From Akebia trifoliata (lineage: Eukaryota; Streptophyta; Magnoliopsida; Ranunculales; Lardizabalaceae), in NCBI GenBank assembly GCA_017979445.1, contig CM030718.1, positions 25,291,021-25,355,020 of the forward strand: a stretch of DNA of 64,000 nucleotides, read 5' to 3'. A program made the translations under genes and the position numbers. Below, piece by piece: positions 10,363 to 22,692 of the stretch. The notes below the pieces were generated by a model. That model made no database searches and was not told the DNA's origin. It saw only the letters and a list, made by a program, of their open reading frames with translations. Numbering within the stretch: position 1 is the first letter of the stretch; each line of letters starts with the position of its first letter.

Positions 10363-11296
10363 AATAATATCAATTAGGATATTCTATATTAAAAAATTCT
10401 AATAAATTAGAATATTTATGTTAGGCTAATTTTCTTATCTTGGTTAATGTAATTCTTATAAATATCCTGTCATGGTCATGTAATATTTATTCAAGAATTA
10501 TCAATAAAATCAATTTTTCAACATGGTATCAAAATTCAAGTTCCACTGAGCATATTGATTTTAGTGTGTTGTTTCTTTGGTGATGCTGTCACGTCGGACA
10601 TAAATCCTTTTTTTTTTCCCCTTTTTCTTCATTATTATTTTTTATTTTTTTCAATAAAAATCCTACATTTCTTTGCGTTTCTATGAATCTCTAAAAACTC
10701 ATGTTACATGATTTCAATTATCATTTTATTTAAAATCTCTTCAATGAGACATTTTCTATTTAAGCCAAGCAATTCTAATTCGTAAATTTTTTAGAAAGAT
10801 CACAGTGGACCTGAGCTAGAGTACCATCAGCTCTGACAGACTCAAAATAAGTAGGTTGCGACAGTGATAAATATTACAGATAGACGATGACCACCATCAA
10901 GTTTGATTGGTTGTTTACGACATTCCATCATCAATTTTTTTTTTTTTTTTTTTTTTTGTGAGAACGAGAGCAACTATTCAATTAAATCAATTGCATACTT
11001 TTTCTTCAAAAGACCATATAATTGCGGGAGGATGTAAGAGAATATGATGCATTATGTTATGATACATGAGATACATTGTATCATATCAATGTATCTCATC
11101 TCAAAAGGAAGATAGTGTTGGAGAATAATACATGTAATAATATCAGTTACGATATTCTATAGTAGGAAGTTCTAATAAATTAGAATATTTATATTGAGCT
11201 AGTTTCTTTATCTAGGTTGATGTAATCCTTATAAATATCCTATCATGGTTTAGGTAATATTCATCCAAGAATCTCAATAAAATTCAGATTTCTACA
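10363..11296 (+). mobile_element. TRIM-like Ty1/Copia remnant with two LTRs
   Basis: The 3' LTR (11116-11296, 181 bp) starts tgttggagaataatacatgt and ends ctaca. A 5'-truncated LTR lies at 10363-10523. Directly after it is tggtatcaaaattc (10524), the usual initiator-tRNA-Met primer-binding site of Copia elements. A purine-rich tract (aaaaggaagatag) precedes the 3' LTR. The about 590-bp interior has no open frame but a poly(T) run at about 10938. The same LTR family is at 24293. Confidence 0.75.
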
Positions 11297-11370
11297 ATAC
11301 ACAACTGCGTACCAAAACCAATTGCATTCATCACGACTCAACAAAAAAAAAATTTAGAATGCTGATTTTC

Positions 11371-11553
11371 TGACTCAATCTAACATATTAACTCAAAAAC
11401 TCAAAGAATGGCATGTGCAATAACTATGAATTTTTTTTTTCCCTCAGGATACCCAACTGCAATTGTGTATCCCAACGGAAAAAATATACGGTTCTTACAC
11501 ATGCCACGTCAATGAGTCTATTAGTTTCTCTGTTAGAGTTGAGTTAGAAGATC
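11371..11553. mobile_element. Foldback MITE, about 180 bp
   Basis: The left arm (ctgactcaatctaacatatt, ggcatgtgcaataactatg) is inverted on the right (ctaactcaactctaacagag, ggcatgtgtaagaaccgta). The centre has the caattgtgtatccca motif common to many foldbacks in this window. A partial relative is at about 12838-12925. Confidence 0.65.
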
Positions 11554-12249
11554 ATTGCACAAGAAATAAATGAAGGAAAGGATTCTTTGACAATTATTTA
11601 ATGAACGTGCATGAATCTTTTAAGAGAAAATTATTTAAAGATCCTTGAGAAGGAATTCCTTTTGAAATACCCTCTAACTTTTATGTGGTAACTTGATGGT
11701 TTAATTATTAAACTTTTTCTTTCTTAATGCCCATCATCCCCCTTTCAATCATTGAGATCAATGATTCAAATTGTCATGGTTGGCAATTCAAATCATGGAA
11801 TCAACTTTGATCCAATTGTTGATTTCGATGTTTTAACATGAATCATTGAGATCCATGATTCAAATTATTGAAATGAATCAATCAAATCATCAATTTTACT
11901 AATTAGTATGGGATACCTCACCAAAAGTTATAGGGTGCATTTGGAAAGATATCCTTTTAATAACAGATTTATCCAAATTGATAACTTCCATTTCTAATTT
12001 CTTGATTGTTTTACTAAATTTTCTCACATTCATCCAAATTAAACTGAGTGACCCTTCTTCCTCATTGAATAATTATTGATCAAAAGTTGGTTTGTTTTAT
12101 GTTATCATATTCGTTCCTATGTACCAAATCATGAAGGAATGAATCAGTTTCATTCTTACTTGATTCATGAAACCTTAGCAAACCAGTATTAAAATGCTAA
12201 ATACTATAATGGAAGGTTGAGTGGATTAGGTGCCTGATTTAGACTCCAA
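11554..12249. other. Non-coding, decayed fragment of a MULE-like TIR family
   Basis: From about 11621 (gaaaattatttaaagatcct) the sequence matches the terminal repeat of the element at 27550. The following ttttctttcttaatgccc and atgattcaaattgtcatggt resemble 27640-27720 and 28590-28880, in places inverted. No gene is visible. Confidence 0.45.
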
Positions 12250-12390
12250 TCATGAAGAGCATGGGTAAATCCCTTGGGCATTCAAGCCCCTCGTTAGCAA
12301 CCCATAGGGATTTAGCCCCTGTTTGTTAGTTATTGAATGTACTCAGCTAGTTGGGCCTACGCACCGGACACCCAGTTATCCCTATGAATT
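12250..12390 (+). mobile_element. SINE-like fragment (same family as 6930-7201)
   Basis: It shares the blocks ccctcgttagcaacccatag and ctagttgggcctacg with the SINE-like element near 6990-7160. It carries a B-box-like ggcattcaagcccc. The 5' part and tail are unclear. Confidence 0.45.
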
Positions 12391-12604
12391 GGGTTCGGTC
12401 TAATGCGACTAACCACAAAATATGGAACTGAATTTGAACCAGGAGCACATCCTTTGTGGCCCATTTTTATGTAGCTCTATGTAGTTAATATCACCAGTTG
12501 AGGATGTGTCACATCATCACACCCTCAAGACAGTTACATCTGATGATTTAAATTTAAGAGTTCAATAACAGTCCATTTTCAAACGAGTCATGCTAATCTG
12601 ACAC

Positions 12605-12775
12605 CCCCCATGTGGCCTACTCCCCGTACACTCCCCCACATGGCTGTGCATAGAATCATAGATTCTTTTTCCTCGGATTACACATCCCCCAAAAACATAT
12701 GCTGTTGTGTATCCCGAAGAAAATCTATGGTTCTATGCACAGTCACTTGGGGAGTGTACGGGAGAATATGCGACC
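12605..12775. mobile_element. Foldback MITE with long arms
   Basis: The left arm (cctactccccgtacactccc, then ctgtgcatagaatcatagat) and the inverted right arm (tctcccgtacactccccaag, then ctgtgcatagaaccatagat) pair over about 70 bp around tgttgtgtatcccgaag. A run of 11 G at about 12776-12786 follows the right arm. Confidence 0.7.
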
Positions 12776-13559
12776 GGGGGGGGGGGATCAGAAAATCATT
12801 GTTCTTTTCAAACAATTGATATTTGCTTCTATTTTTCTAAGTGCTGGTTTTATAACTCAACCTGACGGAATAACTCAAAAGCTCACCAACGTGGCATGTG
12901 AAAAGAACGGTAGATGTTTTCTCCCCCCATGAAATCTACTAAGGAAGACTAATAGAAAATGACTTAATCATCTTTGAACTCTAGTTATAACGAAACGCTT
13001 AAAAGTCTTGCTTGTATTTAAAATCTGCCTTCACATATTAATTATAGACTATTAATCTCACTTGCTTAAAAGGAGGGGGGGCTCTTCCAACTGGGTCGAT
13101 TGTGATAGAAAGTTGGCAAAGAAATATTGTGGTATAACAAGTGTTTTAAAAATCCAACTGGACAGTCGGACCATGTTGGACCAGACCCGTTAGTTTCTAT
13201 GGGTCGAGTCAATTGAAAAAATCCAATTTTATAAACATCAATTGACTAGTCAATTTTATAAAAATCAATTGGACCAGTGACTCACTCGGGTTTGTGAAAG
13301 GATCGGTTCAATTTTTGGGTGATTTTAGCATACCCATTCACAATTTGGTGACTATTTCAGTTGGCCCTTGTGTTTTGAATTTGATGACATGCCTCTTTAC
13401 CTAAGGTTTACTCTTGTAAACTAATGGAAAATAGTCTAATTTACTAAGATTTTAATTGTTTGATCCATATGGATTGCAGCGTTGGAAAAATAGTACTGCA
13501 ACAACCTAAAATTCATGCCCAAATCAAATAGAAACACATAAAATAAAACTTAAAATAAA

Positions 13560-13560
<1 letters not shown>

Positions 13561-13599
<39 letters not shown>
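13561..13599. repeat. (TA)n microsatellite
   Basis: A nearly pure TA repeat that ends directly at the first foldback. Matching TA tracts lie at 13978-14069, 14478-14496 and 14719-14736, so each foldback is bracketed by TA repeats. Confidence 0.95.
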
Positions 13600-13601
<2 letters not shown>

Positions 13602-13975
13602 ATTAGGATCCGTGTACACATAAAGCTACTCATAAAGTTACAACATGTTTTGTCTTATATGGGCAAAAATGTTTGGAATGGGCTGATTTTTTGTGAGGAT
13701 GATCTCTATGGTGAGGAGATCATCCTTGCCAAAAATCAGCCAATTATGAAACTTTTAGCCCCATGTTTACAAGTTGAAAAATTTTAGATCGTCCAATTTT
13801 TGTAAATCAGTTTTGACGGGGTTAGAAATTTGGAATGAGATGATTTTTTGCAAGGATGATCCACTCACCATAAAGATTATCCTCACAAAAAATCAGCCTA
13901 TTCCGAATCTTTTTGACCATATAAGACAAAAACGTTGTAACTTTATGAGTAGCTTTATGTGTCTACGGAACCCCA

Positions 13976-13977
<2 letters not shown>
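13600..13977. mobile_element. (TA)n-embedded foldback 1, about 380 bp
   Basis: The ends are inverted copies of each other (acacataaagctactcataa and the same after ggggttccgtag). The interior holds two copies of a palindromic core, gggctgattttttgtgagga facing tcctcacaaaaaatcagcc. It is flanked on both sides by TA repeats only. It is non-coding and resembles the behaviour of rice Micron elements, which insert into (TA)n. Confidence 0.75.
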
Positions 13978-14069
<92 letters not shown>

Positions 14070-14073
<4 letters not shown>

Positions 14074-14477
14074 CAGGTTCAAGGGTCATATGAGAAAACA
14101 TATAAGAAAACTTTCGTTTTTCAAAATAAGGGTTAGAGGTTTTGGATGAGCTGATTTTTTGCAAGGATGGTCACTATGATGAGAAGATCATCCTCACAAA
14201 AAATCAGCTCAATCATAAACTTCTAAATCCATCAAAAGTGATTTACAAATTAGTGATAAAAATTGGTAAAAAATCGACAGTCCACATTCTAAATCACTTT
14301 TAATGGGGTTAGAAGTTTCAGATTGGGCTGATTTTTTTTTTGGATGATCTTCCCATCATAGAGATCATCCTCACAAAAAATCAGCTCAATCCAAAATTTC
14401 TAACCCATATTTTAAAATTTTATTTACCGTCGAAAGTTTTCTTATATGTTTTCTCATATGGCCCTTGAACCAGACCC
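14070..14477. mobile_element. (TA)n-embedded foldback 2, about 408 bp
   Basis: The inverted ends gggtcaggttcaagggtcat and gggtctggttcaagggccat continue through atgagaaaacatataagaaaactttcg. Two copies of the gctgatttttt...aaaaaatcagc core lie inside. TA repeats abut both ends. Confidence 0.78.
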
Positions 14478-14496
14478 ATATATATATATATATATA

Positions 14497-14718
14497 GGGT
14501 CCCGTTCAGCACCCCAAGCTTTACCCTACACTTTAACAGACGTGTTTTGTCCTACATGGGTTAGAAGTTTTGGAATAGGCTGATTTTTGGTGAGGATGAT
14601 CTCTATAGTGAGGAGTCATCCTCACCAAAAATCAGTCCATTCCAAAACTTCTAACCCATGTAGGACAAAACACGTCTGTTAAAGTGTAGGGTAAAGCTTA
14701 GGCTGTTGAACATTTCCC
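14497..14718. mobile_element. (TA)n-embedded foldback 3, about 222 bp
   Basis: The arms are almost perfectly paired for about 100 bp (ctttaccctacactttaaca ... gacgtgttttgtcctacatg). One copy of the ggctgatttttggtgaggatgat core sits at the loop. TA repeats abut both ends, followed by a poly(T) at about 14737. Confidence 0.8.
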
Positions 14719-15289
14719 ATATATATATATATATACTTTTTTTTTTTTTTTTTGCTTGATCCATGCAACTCTTAAATTTCAATTTAAAATCAATAGTGAA
14801 AAAATATCTCTTAAATTTCAAATTCAATTCCAATGGTAAAAAATTATCTTTTTAATTTTTTTAAACTCTTAAAATATCTACATTCCTATATAATAATAAA
14901 AATCTTATAATTTATCCCAACGTCATTGGATCATGTTTTTAAAGTTGAGATTAGATTTTTTGGAGGAACCCAAAAACTTAATAAATATCTCAACCTGGAT
15001 CCAATCAGTTTGACCCACCAGTTCGACCAATTTGGACCAACCTGGTCAATTGTATGGGTCAATGACCAGTCTGATTTCTAAAATTTTGGGTATAACAACA
15101 AAATTCAGAATTAGCCAACTTGAATTTTTTCTAGAATGCAATTAATTTTGATAATACCTGGAGCAATTCCCAAATCGAAATTGAAAGGAATTTCTTCTGA
15201 CGCATGACACCTCTGCATCAATTGAATGTTTGTGCAAGTAGAGTCGTGGCACGCCACCCACAAGAAAGAATGCCAGTTCAATGCCTACC

Positions 15290-15955
15290 CTATTTTTTTT
15301 AGTTACTTCCTTGTAAGTAGTTCCCTAAGTATTCTAATTTTAGGTAAGTGAATGTCCCTTTACTTTAGTGTCTCAATAGCTAGTTAGACTATCTAGTTAT
15401 CAAGTCTTTATGATTAAAATCCTCCTACCAACTTCTCTACCTGGGCTCCATCGGATAGGAGATACCCTACTGAGTATTGAAGACTGATCTTTTTATCCTA
15501 TCTCTATTCATTCCTTAGTAAATTCAATACTTCAGAAGTTATCTAAGCGCCTTCCAATAGACTTCCTTCCTTAACTCTTGACTCTTAAAGGGAACAGATC
15601 CCATCGGTATCACCTTTCTTTTCTTCCGGTCCGGATAGCTTGACCTACTGGAGGGGAAAGCCTAGGACTGAATTCAGCCTTTAGTTGCAGTAGACGATCA
15701 AGAATACCTTTATCGACGAGTATTCTATTATCTTATGTCTTCTATCTATAGGTGGGAGGACGGGGAATAAAGAATCGATAAGGAAGAATGATGGGCAGGA
15801 AGGACTTATAAGAAGTCCCTTAATTGGTTCGATCACAATCGTTGTTCGTTTGCCTTTTGCACGAAGGCAAGAATCAAATTGATTCACAGTAGTTTTGTTT
15901 GCCCAAATAAATAGTAGAACACTATATTTAAATATTTTAAAATAAGAAAGCAAGT
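15290..15955. other. Probable mitochondrial DNA insertion (NUMT)
   Basis: Base composition changes from AT-rich to roughly balanced. The style resembles plant mitochondrial intergenic DNA, with short reshuffled phrases such as cttccttccttaactcttg, ggtccggatagcttgacc and gtgggaggacggggaataaa. There is no transposon structure and no real gene. This is recognition by texture, not alignment; the edges are soft. Confidence 0.4.
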
Positions 15956-16515
15956 CAAAAAGAAGAAGAACATTGTAGAGTAAAACTTTTGTAATGGAAA
16001 ACGTTCGATAGAAGTTTGTTAGTATCTTTGTTCTTACAAGAGGATAAATACTTATAGAGAGAAATCCAACCTACATTGTTAGGTATTACTACAATTAAAA
16101 AATTATTAAAATAGAATAGTATAACATATTCGTTATATATCGATTACACTGGTAACGCAAACACCTTAGTATATCAACGGTTAGAGTTATAAAAATTATT
16201 TTTGACTAAATAATGCAATTAGAATTATTATTTTTTTTACTAAAAAGATATTAATGTTCATTAGACACCTCAATGCACAATGTCACGACTCAAGTTTCAA
16301 GATCTATAACCTGACCCATTACCATTTTTTGAACCATGATCCATAACTTAGGGGTGATTTAGGAATAATCCACATACTCACATCAATAAAAAATTACGTG
16401 TTGAACCTAACTGAAAACATTATCTAAATTCATGTCTTGGAAATATTCACATAGGACAGTTCAATACACATTCAATCAAAAATTCATAACTTGCTCAATT
16501 TTTATCGTAATTTAA

Positions 16516-18951
16516 TGTAACACCCCATTTTGGAAAGATGATTGAAATAACAATAATATAAAAATTCTAAATCATATAAAATATTTATTTTTCTGGTATA
16601 AAAATACCGAACAAAGGTTATGTACAATGACACAATTTAGGATTTAACAACACATGGTGTGACTTCAAAAATTTGTACACCCTTCAGTTCTTATTAGAAA
16701 ATAGAGATTTTAAATTCTATAAAAGTTATTAAAATGTGGGACCCAAGAAAAATATGAAATGTATATTAAAATCATTGTTTGGCATGTGAACTATTTTTAG
16801 AAAAACAGAGGTACAGAATGGATTTCCTACAATCCTATTCAATAGGTTGGACGATAAAATCCGAAATAAATATTTTTGTCATTGAAATGGTATGGGACCT
16901 AAGCTATGTCGAAGTTAACTTTCAAAACCTAATCCTCAAAAAAAATTAGAACCAAATGAGAAGTTTAAGCAGGGATTGTCACGATATAAAGTAGGTTTTG
17001 TTTTCTATTCATTTATGTTATCCATTAACAATGACCGCAAAGACAACTCCTTTCAAAATATAATAAAAAATTTAAAATTCCAGAAAAATATAAGAATATG
17101 CGTGTGCGAGTTACAAAATTTCTCTAAGTGATATCACATCATTTCAACAACAAATGAAAAATCTATAACCTTTCTAGTAACACATGTTAAAAGGAATCGA
17201 CAACATTACAAATCTTCTTTTCTAAATCAATTAATAACCAAGGTTCTTAAAATGAAAATCCAACACATTTATTCAATAAATTGGTTTAAAACAATTCTAA
17301 TAAACATAAGATAACATCAAGAATTTTTTCCAAAAACCCATACACCCTTAATCGTAGAAGCAAATCAACTTAAGAAATAAAACATAGCAAATCGCTGAAG
17401 ACGATCTCAATGTCCCTAATGTGTTCTAATCGAAATCTAAAATTTTATAATATAAAAAAAAACATAAACCACAAGGCTCGAGTAGGAACTCATCTCTACA
17501 TTTTTCTAAGAATTAATATAAGACAAATAAATAGAACATAAAAATTTTACAAGAAAAAATATATATTCATGATCAATAACAATAGTAAAACTTCAATGAC
17601 AATAATAATTAAAAAATATATCATAAAATATTGTCATCATTGTCATCGTATTTCAAACCTAAAATTCAATAATAAATCTAACTACATCACAATTTCAAAT
17701 ATGGAACTCTCACATTCTATCATAAATATCTTATTTTAATTGAGAAATAAAGGAAAAGATGAACCTACCTTTTTTTTTTTACAATGAGTCTATGATTCGA
17801 CTACATTGATTCACTTGATTCTACGAATAATGTTTTCTTCTTTAATAATAGGAAACGATCAAGGCTCTATTGATATTAAAAGTATTTTTTTTTCAAAGAT
17901 GAAAATTTCTCTCTTTCTCTCTCTTAAATATGAGATTAAGTTTTAAAATAAAATAAAGGTGTGCTCCTAAAAATTCTAGGAACAATGTCATAAGATATTA
18001 TCTCATTTATTTACTCTAAATATTAATTCTCCTACAAATCTAGGTCACTCATAAATTAAGAAATTTTGTAACTGTTTTAAAATTATTTCCTTACTTCAAC
18101 ATGAATATAAAATACTAATTTGAATTTTAAAATAAATTTCCTACTTGAACCCACTCTATTTAAGAAATGAATTTAAATTTTGAATAATTTCCTAATCAAT
18201 TCTCATATCATCCTTATTCTTTATTTTTCTATATTACTATTAAAATAATAAGGAAACAAAATACTTATTAAGAACCATCACAATATGTAAGTTTTATATA
18301 AATTTTATTTGTATTCTCTTTAGAGATTTAATGATACCAAAATAAAATTCAATGTATTCCAAAAAAATAATTCCAGCAATTTTGACTTGATTAAGGAGGT
18401 GTTTGAATATTTTTTTAAGAACTTAAGATAACACCATTTTGTCATAAAAGCCCTTAATTTTATATTAAATAAAAATAATATTTCCTATGCGCATTATAAA
18501 TTACATTATAACACTACTGTAAACTAATCATTTTCATAGTGACTCATTTATCCTTATTTTAACAAATACTATCTACATCACATAGACTTCTATGATTTGA
18601 GCTACTAATTTATCTATTAGATTTATTTATAGGGTCTATATATTTTAATTAATAACTCAATTATATAAAGTCAAAATTCTATATTAGTAACCACTTTTTA
18701 TTTCATAATTTTTTTTTTTTAATTTTAACAGTGAATGAAAATATGATATTAATCAATATTTTGTTTCATAATTAAGTTGACTTCAAACTTTGACAACTAA
18801 TTGTCTAACATAATAAATTATCGAAATGTGTAGTATAAAACTACCATATGTTAAAATCAAAAATATTAATTATAGTATATCACAATTAAAGAGGTTTTCA
18901 AGAGTATTATTTATCAAATAATTTCATGATTTTTAGATCAGGGGTATTACA
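16516..18951. mobile_element. Candidate degenerate solo LTR of a Ty3/Gypsy element
   Basis: The left end TGTAACACCCCATTTTGG and the right end GGGGTATTACA look like the start and end common in plant Gypsy LTRs. The 2.4 kb between them is AT-rich and non-coding, the right length for such an LTR. However, the flanking 5-mers (tttaa, cagca) do not match, so a clean solo LTR is not proved. Confidence 0.35.
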
Positions 18952-19147
18952 CAGCACCTGTCCTATCTCAACCCATGCATGTGTGTGTGTTTTTATTGAG
19001 TTGACCAATGTAGAATTTTTCCTTTGGAGGAAAAACTTGGGTGCCCCTTGGGGTATTACTCCAAACCAACCAGTCACCAAGCAAAAAAAAAAGACCCAAA
19101 TTATAGAGACAATACAAAATTGAGTTGTACTGGAGTGACCTCAAATT

Positions 19148-19276
19148 GGAACCTCATAGCACACTTCTTGATGTGAAAGTGGATGGGAATCATAGATGAT
19201 TTTTCACTCGTATTTCAATGAAAAGCATCTATGATTCCCATACACTTTCATGTCAAGAAGTGCAATATGAGGTTCT
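19148..19276. mobile_element. Foldback MITE, about 130 bp
   Basis: The left arm (gaacctcatagcacacttct, gtggatgggaatcatagatg) is closely inverted on the right (gaacctcatattgcacttct, gtatgggaatcatagatgc). It is non-coding. Confidence 0.7.
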
Positions 19277-19544
19277 ACAAAATCCAAGGAAGGAAAATGT
19301 GTTAAAACCATAAAATGGCTTAGAACTTCCGAAGAAGAACATGGGATAGTACATATCTCGCCAAGTTTGCAAATGATGCAGGTAGCAAACAATCCTTGTA
19401 AGCCATTTTGGAAATATACTTCGAGCCTTGGGGTAATTCATTGTTCAAAAAATGTTCCTAAAGAAAATCTCTAATGGTGTAATAAGTACCATAAATCAAC
19501 GTAAAATAGTGTGTAAAGGGAGCAAGGATGATATATAGCGACTA

Positions 19545-19815
19545 GGCGGTCATTTAGTAAGTGATCAGGCAGTCACTTAGAGAACGATCAGACGTTCGCT
19601 TAGAAAATGATCGATCACTCAAAAGACCAACCAAGCAATTGCTCAAGAAAGCAACCAAGTGAATGCATAGGAGAGCGGTCACTTGGGAAAGCAATCGATC
19701 ATGAGACTGAGCGATCAATCGAAGGAGAGCGAATAGTCAAGATAGCAATCACTCGAAGGAGAGTGAGCGGTCAAGAGATCGACTACTTGAACAAGAGCAA
19801 TCAGCAATCACTCTA
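19545..19815. repeat. Degenerate minisatellite, period near 34 bp
   Basis: Phrases such as caatcgaaggagagcgaatagt, cactcgaaggagagtgagcggt and cacttagagaacgatcagac recur with drift, all variants of (c)gatc-act-gaag-gagagc-g-gtcaa. One frame stays open for 69 codons, but its product is low-complexity. Related words (gtcgatcgctctttaattag) appear again near 21272. Confidence 0.65.
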
Positions 19816-19866
19816 AGTAATAGAATTTTGTTACAAATATTCTCTTAGCAACCAAAATCTATTAGA

Positions 19867-19893
19867 AACACACACACACCACACACACACACA
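19867..19893. repeat. (CA)n microsatellite
   Basis: Near-perfect CA dinucleotide run with one interruption. Confidence 0.9.
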
Positions 19894-21410
19894 AAGTGCA
19901 AAAGTGATATTTGAATATTAAAAATGGATATTTTGACGAAAAAATATTAAATAAATGAAAAAACAACATAGAATAACGCACAAAAATAAGCAAGAAAAAG
20001 AACATGCAATTTTAAGAAAACGTATTTTCTATCTAAAAGGGGTGATATCCAACATCCAAAACAGGGAATTAATGTTTGTAAAACACTAAAACTGAGAAAA
20101 ACAAAAAAAAACAGTGGACTAAATGTTATCGGAATTTAGAGGGTTAAATTTGAAAATCCTTTAATATTCATTTAATTTTAACCATATGGTAAATCAATCT
20201 ATTAACCATAGGGTAATTCAATCCCATGTATGTTTTATGCTTTTTTACTTTATTGCTTTAAGTTTAGTTGATAGTTTTGTTTTTTACCTTTAGTAATTTT
20301 AATCTCACATCGACTAAGAGAAGAATAGATTTGCAATTCTTAAATAGTTATACTTCTAGTAGTTTTAAAAGCGGATAGAAGTAGTGGGCGGGCTCATGGG
20401 GGCCCAAGAGGAAAACCCATGATTCCAATTAGAATTTGGATCCACCGGTCCGAAAACCTTAATGCGTGTGCGTAGGGGATGTAAAATCTTGAATTTACAC
20501 CTCACGTGGGTGCACGCAAAGGCCTGTTTTTGCTTTAATTTTTATATTATATATTCGAATTTCGTTTTAAGACAGTGCTTTGTGGACGCCTCAACCATTA
20601 TTTAAGTAATATTTCTTCTATTACATTCAATTTTAAAATCAGAATTTTTCAAACTTCTTCTCTCTTTATCCATAAGAAAACCAAATAAATTAGTGTAAAA
20701 AAATAGTGATTTAAAGTTCTTAATGGAAATTAAAGAAAGAGAACCCAAAAATTACCACCAAGTGGATCAATGAAAGCACTATTTTATTCTCTCTCATTTG
20801 GATCCATTTGAGAGTTGTAATATGGGGTGTTTCTCTTTTGTTTTTCGGGACATTTGAGGCAACCAATTTGAGGAACATTTAGAGGGTGACAACGGATGAT
20901 TTCTTTTACCCTTTGTTCTCATCACACTGATGATGGATCAAAGATCCAACCACGCAAGTAATGAGGCAATTCTTGAGTTTTCCTTGAAAAGTGTTAATGA
21001 AGAACTTCTATTCTAGTTCCAATAGATTTAACTCCATTAACTTGTTGTAAATAAAATTACAGAAATTAAATTAAATGGTCTCTTACCAAGAATAGAAGGA
21101 TTAGAGGAAAGAAAGAAAAGTCAATAGTTCTTGAACTTGTTATGTAAATTTGACATAGTTTATCCTTAATAATCTCCTCCTTTCTTGCTTTCTAATCTCT
21201 CCTATTTATAGACTCGTTGGAGAATCAATTACGAAGAAATTTACAAAAATAGGCTAAAAAAATGAATTGTCGATCGCTCTTTAATTAGAGTAGTCGCTTT
21301 GGAACGATCAAATATCTATTTTTGTGATTTCTCGTGGGATTTCTACTGGTATACCTCTTATTGATCGAAAATGTGTCTTATTTTAGACACAAACTTTGAT
21401 GGACCATGAG
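19894..21410. other. Non-coding, with an LTR-like fragment at about 20300-20640
   Basis: About 20305-20420 resembles a Copia LTR promoter region (ctcacatcgactaagagaag followed by a gggcccaagaggaaaaccc block), but no partner LTR, PBS or ends are found. No gene is visible elsewhere in this stretch. Confidence 0.35.
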
Positions 21411-21419
21411 CATTGCACA

Positions 21420-21720
21420 ACACTTAGAGATATGGAGAGATTGTTAAAGAGATTTAAATTTTGCGTCTTCTTTCTAAAGTTGCGATTTCAATTTCAATGG
21501 AGAGAAAGCAATAGAGCTGTTGATTTCTTGGCACATTTAGGGGCTCATGGAAGTATTTATTTGTAGTTGAGGAGACAAATTCTATACCTCAAGAACTCAT
21601 GAATATTATTGTCGATGATTTATCTTGTAATTATATTCATGAAATTTTATTAATACAAGGGAGGTGTCCCACCAACCCTAGCTTACTGATTTTATAATAA
21701 TAATAAATAAATAAACAAAC
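21420..21720 (+). pseudogene. LINE RNase H (RVT_3-type) 3'-terminal remnant
   Basis: A plus-strand frame reads RDMERLLKRFKF and later RESNRAVDFLAHLG, then a stop at 21564-21566. This is the C-terminal pattern of the RNase H domain carried by many plant L1-type LINEs (R-E-x-N-x-x-A-D-x-L-A). It is followed by about 130 bp of 3' UTR and a (taa)n/(aaat)n tail (21697-21720). Everything 5' is lost. It is a different LINE lineage from the one at 8222-9818, which has no RNase H. Confidence 0.72.
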
Positions 21721-22692
21721 TTTATCAAGTCTCTCATTTTGAATTATTTTCTTCATTTATTTCTCAATTATTGTTTTACGATCATTTCTTTATGTTTATT
21801 TACATCCACCAAGTGAGATAGCAATATGAGTTGTTTTACTATTTAGGAGAGAGAGAGAGAGAATCCAACCACCAAGTTTAATGTTAAAGAAAAAAATTAG
21901 ATAAGAGGCTAGTGAAGGGTGAATTTGAAATATACCCTCCATAATTTTTGTTGAACATTATTGGAGAAACCACCGTATTTGTAAACTGATGACAGAACCC
22001 ATGAACTTGGTCTAGTCTTCAAAGCTAATAGAAAATGATTCAATCATCTTCAACTTCTAATTACAATGAGATGTTTAAAAAACAAAATTGAGTGTCGATG
22101 CATGATGCCACGACTTGTGCTTAATAATAACCAATATCACCTTCACATATTAACCATTGACTAGTAACCTCACTTTATTAAAAGGGGAGAAAAAAAAGTG
22201 TCAAAGAAGATGGCACTTGTCGAACTGGATCGATTGTGATTGGAACTTGTCAAAGAAAATCTTTTAATTAAAGACTTTCCTTTTGGAAAATTTGAACATC
22301 CCCTTCTAGGCCTTTAACTTGGGAATTATTCTTACCTCAAAGAAATTCTTTTAATTAAGGGTTTTGTTAAGGTGGGGCACGCGTTAAGTGCAATAAATAT
22401 ACTTCAGAAATTGGAACGTGAGAGTATTTTAGTAGAAAAATAATTTTTTTAAGGACATTATCGATACCAATTCCCATTTCCAAAGTGTATTTATTGCAGT
22501 TTAACATGTGCCTTCTGCACACATAACAAAACCCTATAATTAAAGACTCCTTCTGGAAGATTTGAACATCTACTTCTTGGTCTTTGATTTGGGGATCATT
22601 CTTTGGTGCATTTATGTCTAGCGATCAAGACAAGTGAAAGATGAAGAGGAAGGATGCATAAATGCTATCTAAGGAGTTGGTTTACTTTTTAA
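21721..22692. other. Non-coding spacer
   Basis: No gene is visible. It includes a short GA run at about 21848-21862. Decayed repeat text includes cttttaattaaagactttcc-like phrases that recur at 22261, 22346 and 22540, and gatcaagacaagtga with ataaatgctatctaaggag, which matches about 1052-1090. Confidence 0.5.

Larger units (their letters stand above)
13140..15100. mobile_element. Possible larger inverted-repeat element enclosing the (TA)n foldback cluster
   Basis: Sequence at 13140-13330 (gacc/ggtc-rich motifs: ggaccatgttggaccagacc, gggtcgagtcaattg) is loosely inverted at 14920-15100 (ggaccaacctggtcaattg, gggtcaatgaccagtctg). It may be one element whose interior received the foldbacks listed next, or two related copies in opposite orientation. 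Confidence 0.35.

Noticed and set aside
13955..14164. Tyr/Ile repeat frames
   Set aside because: Translation of (TA)n microsatellites. The same holds near 55028-55315.
16516..18951. Confirmed solo LTR
   Set aside because: The ends look right but the flanking 5-mers do not match, so it is listed only as a low-confidence candidate.
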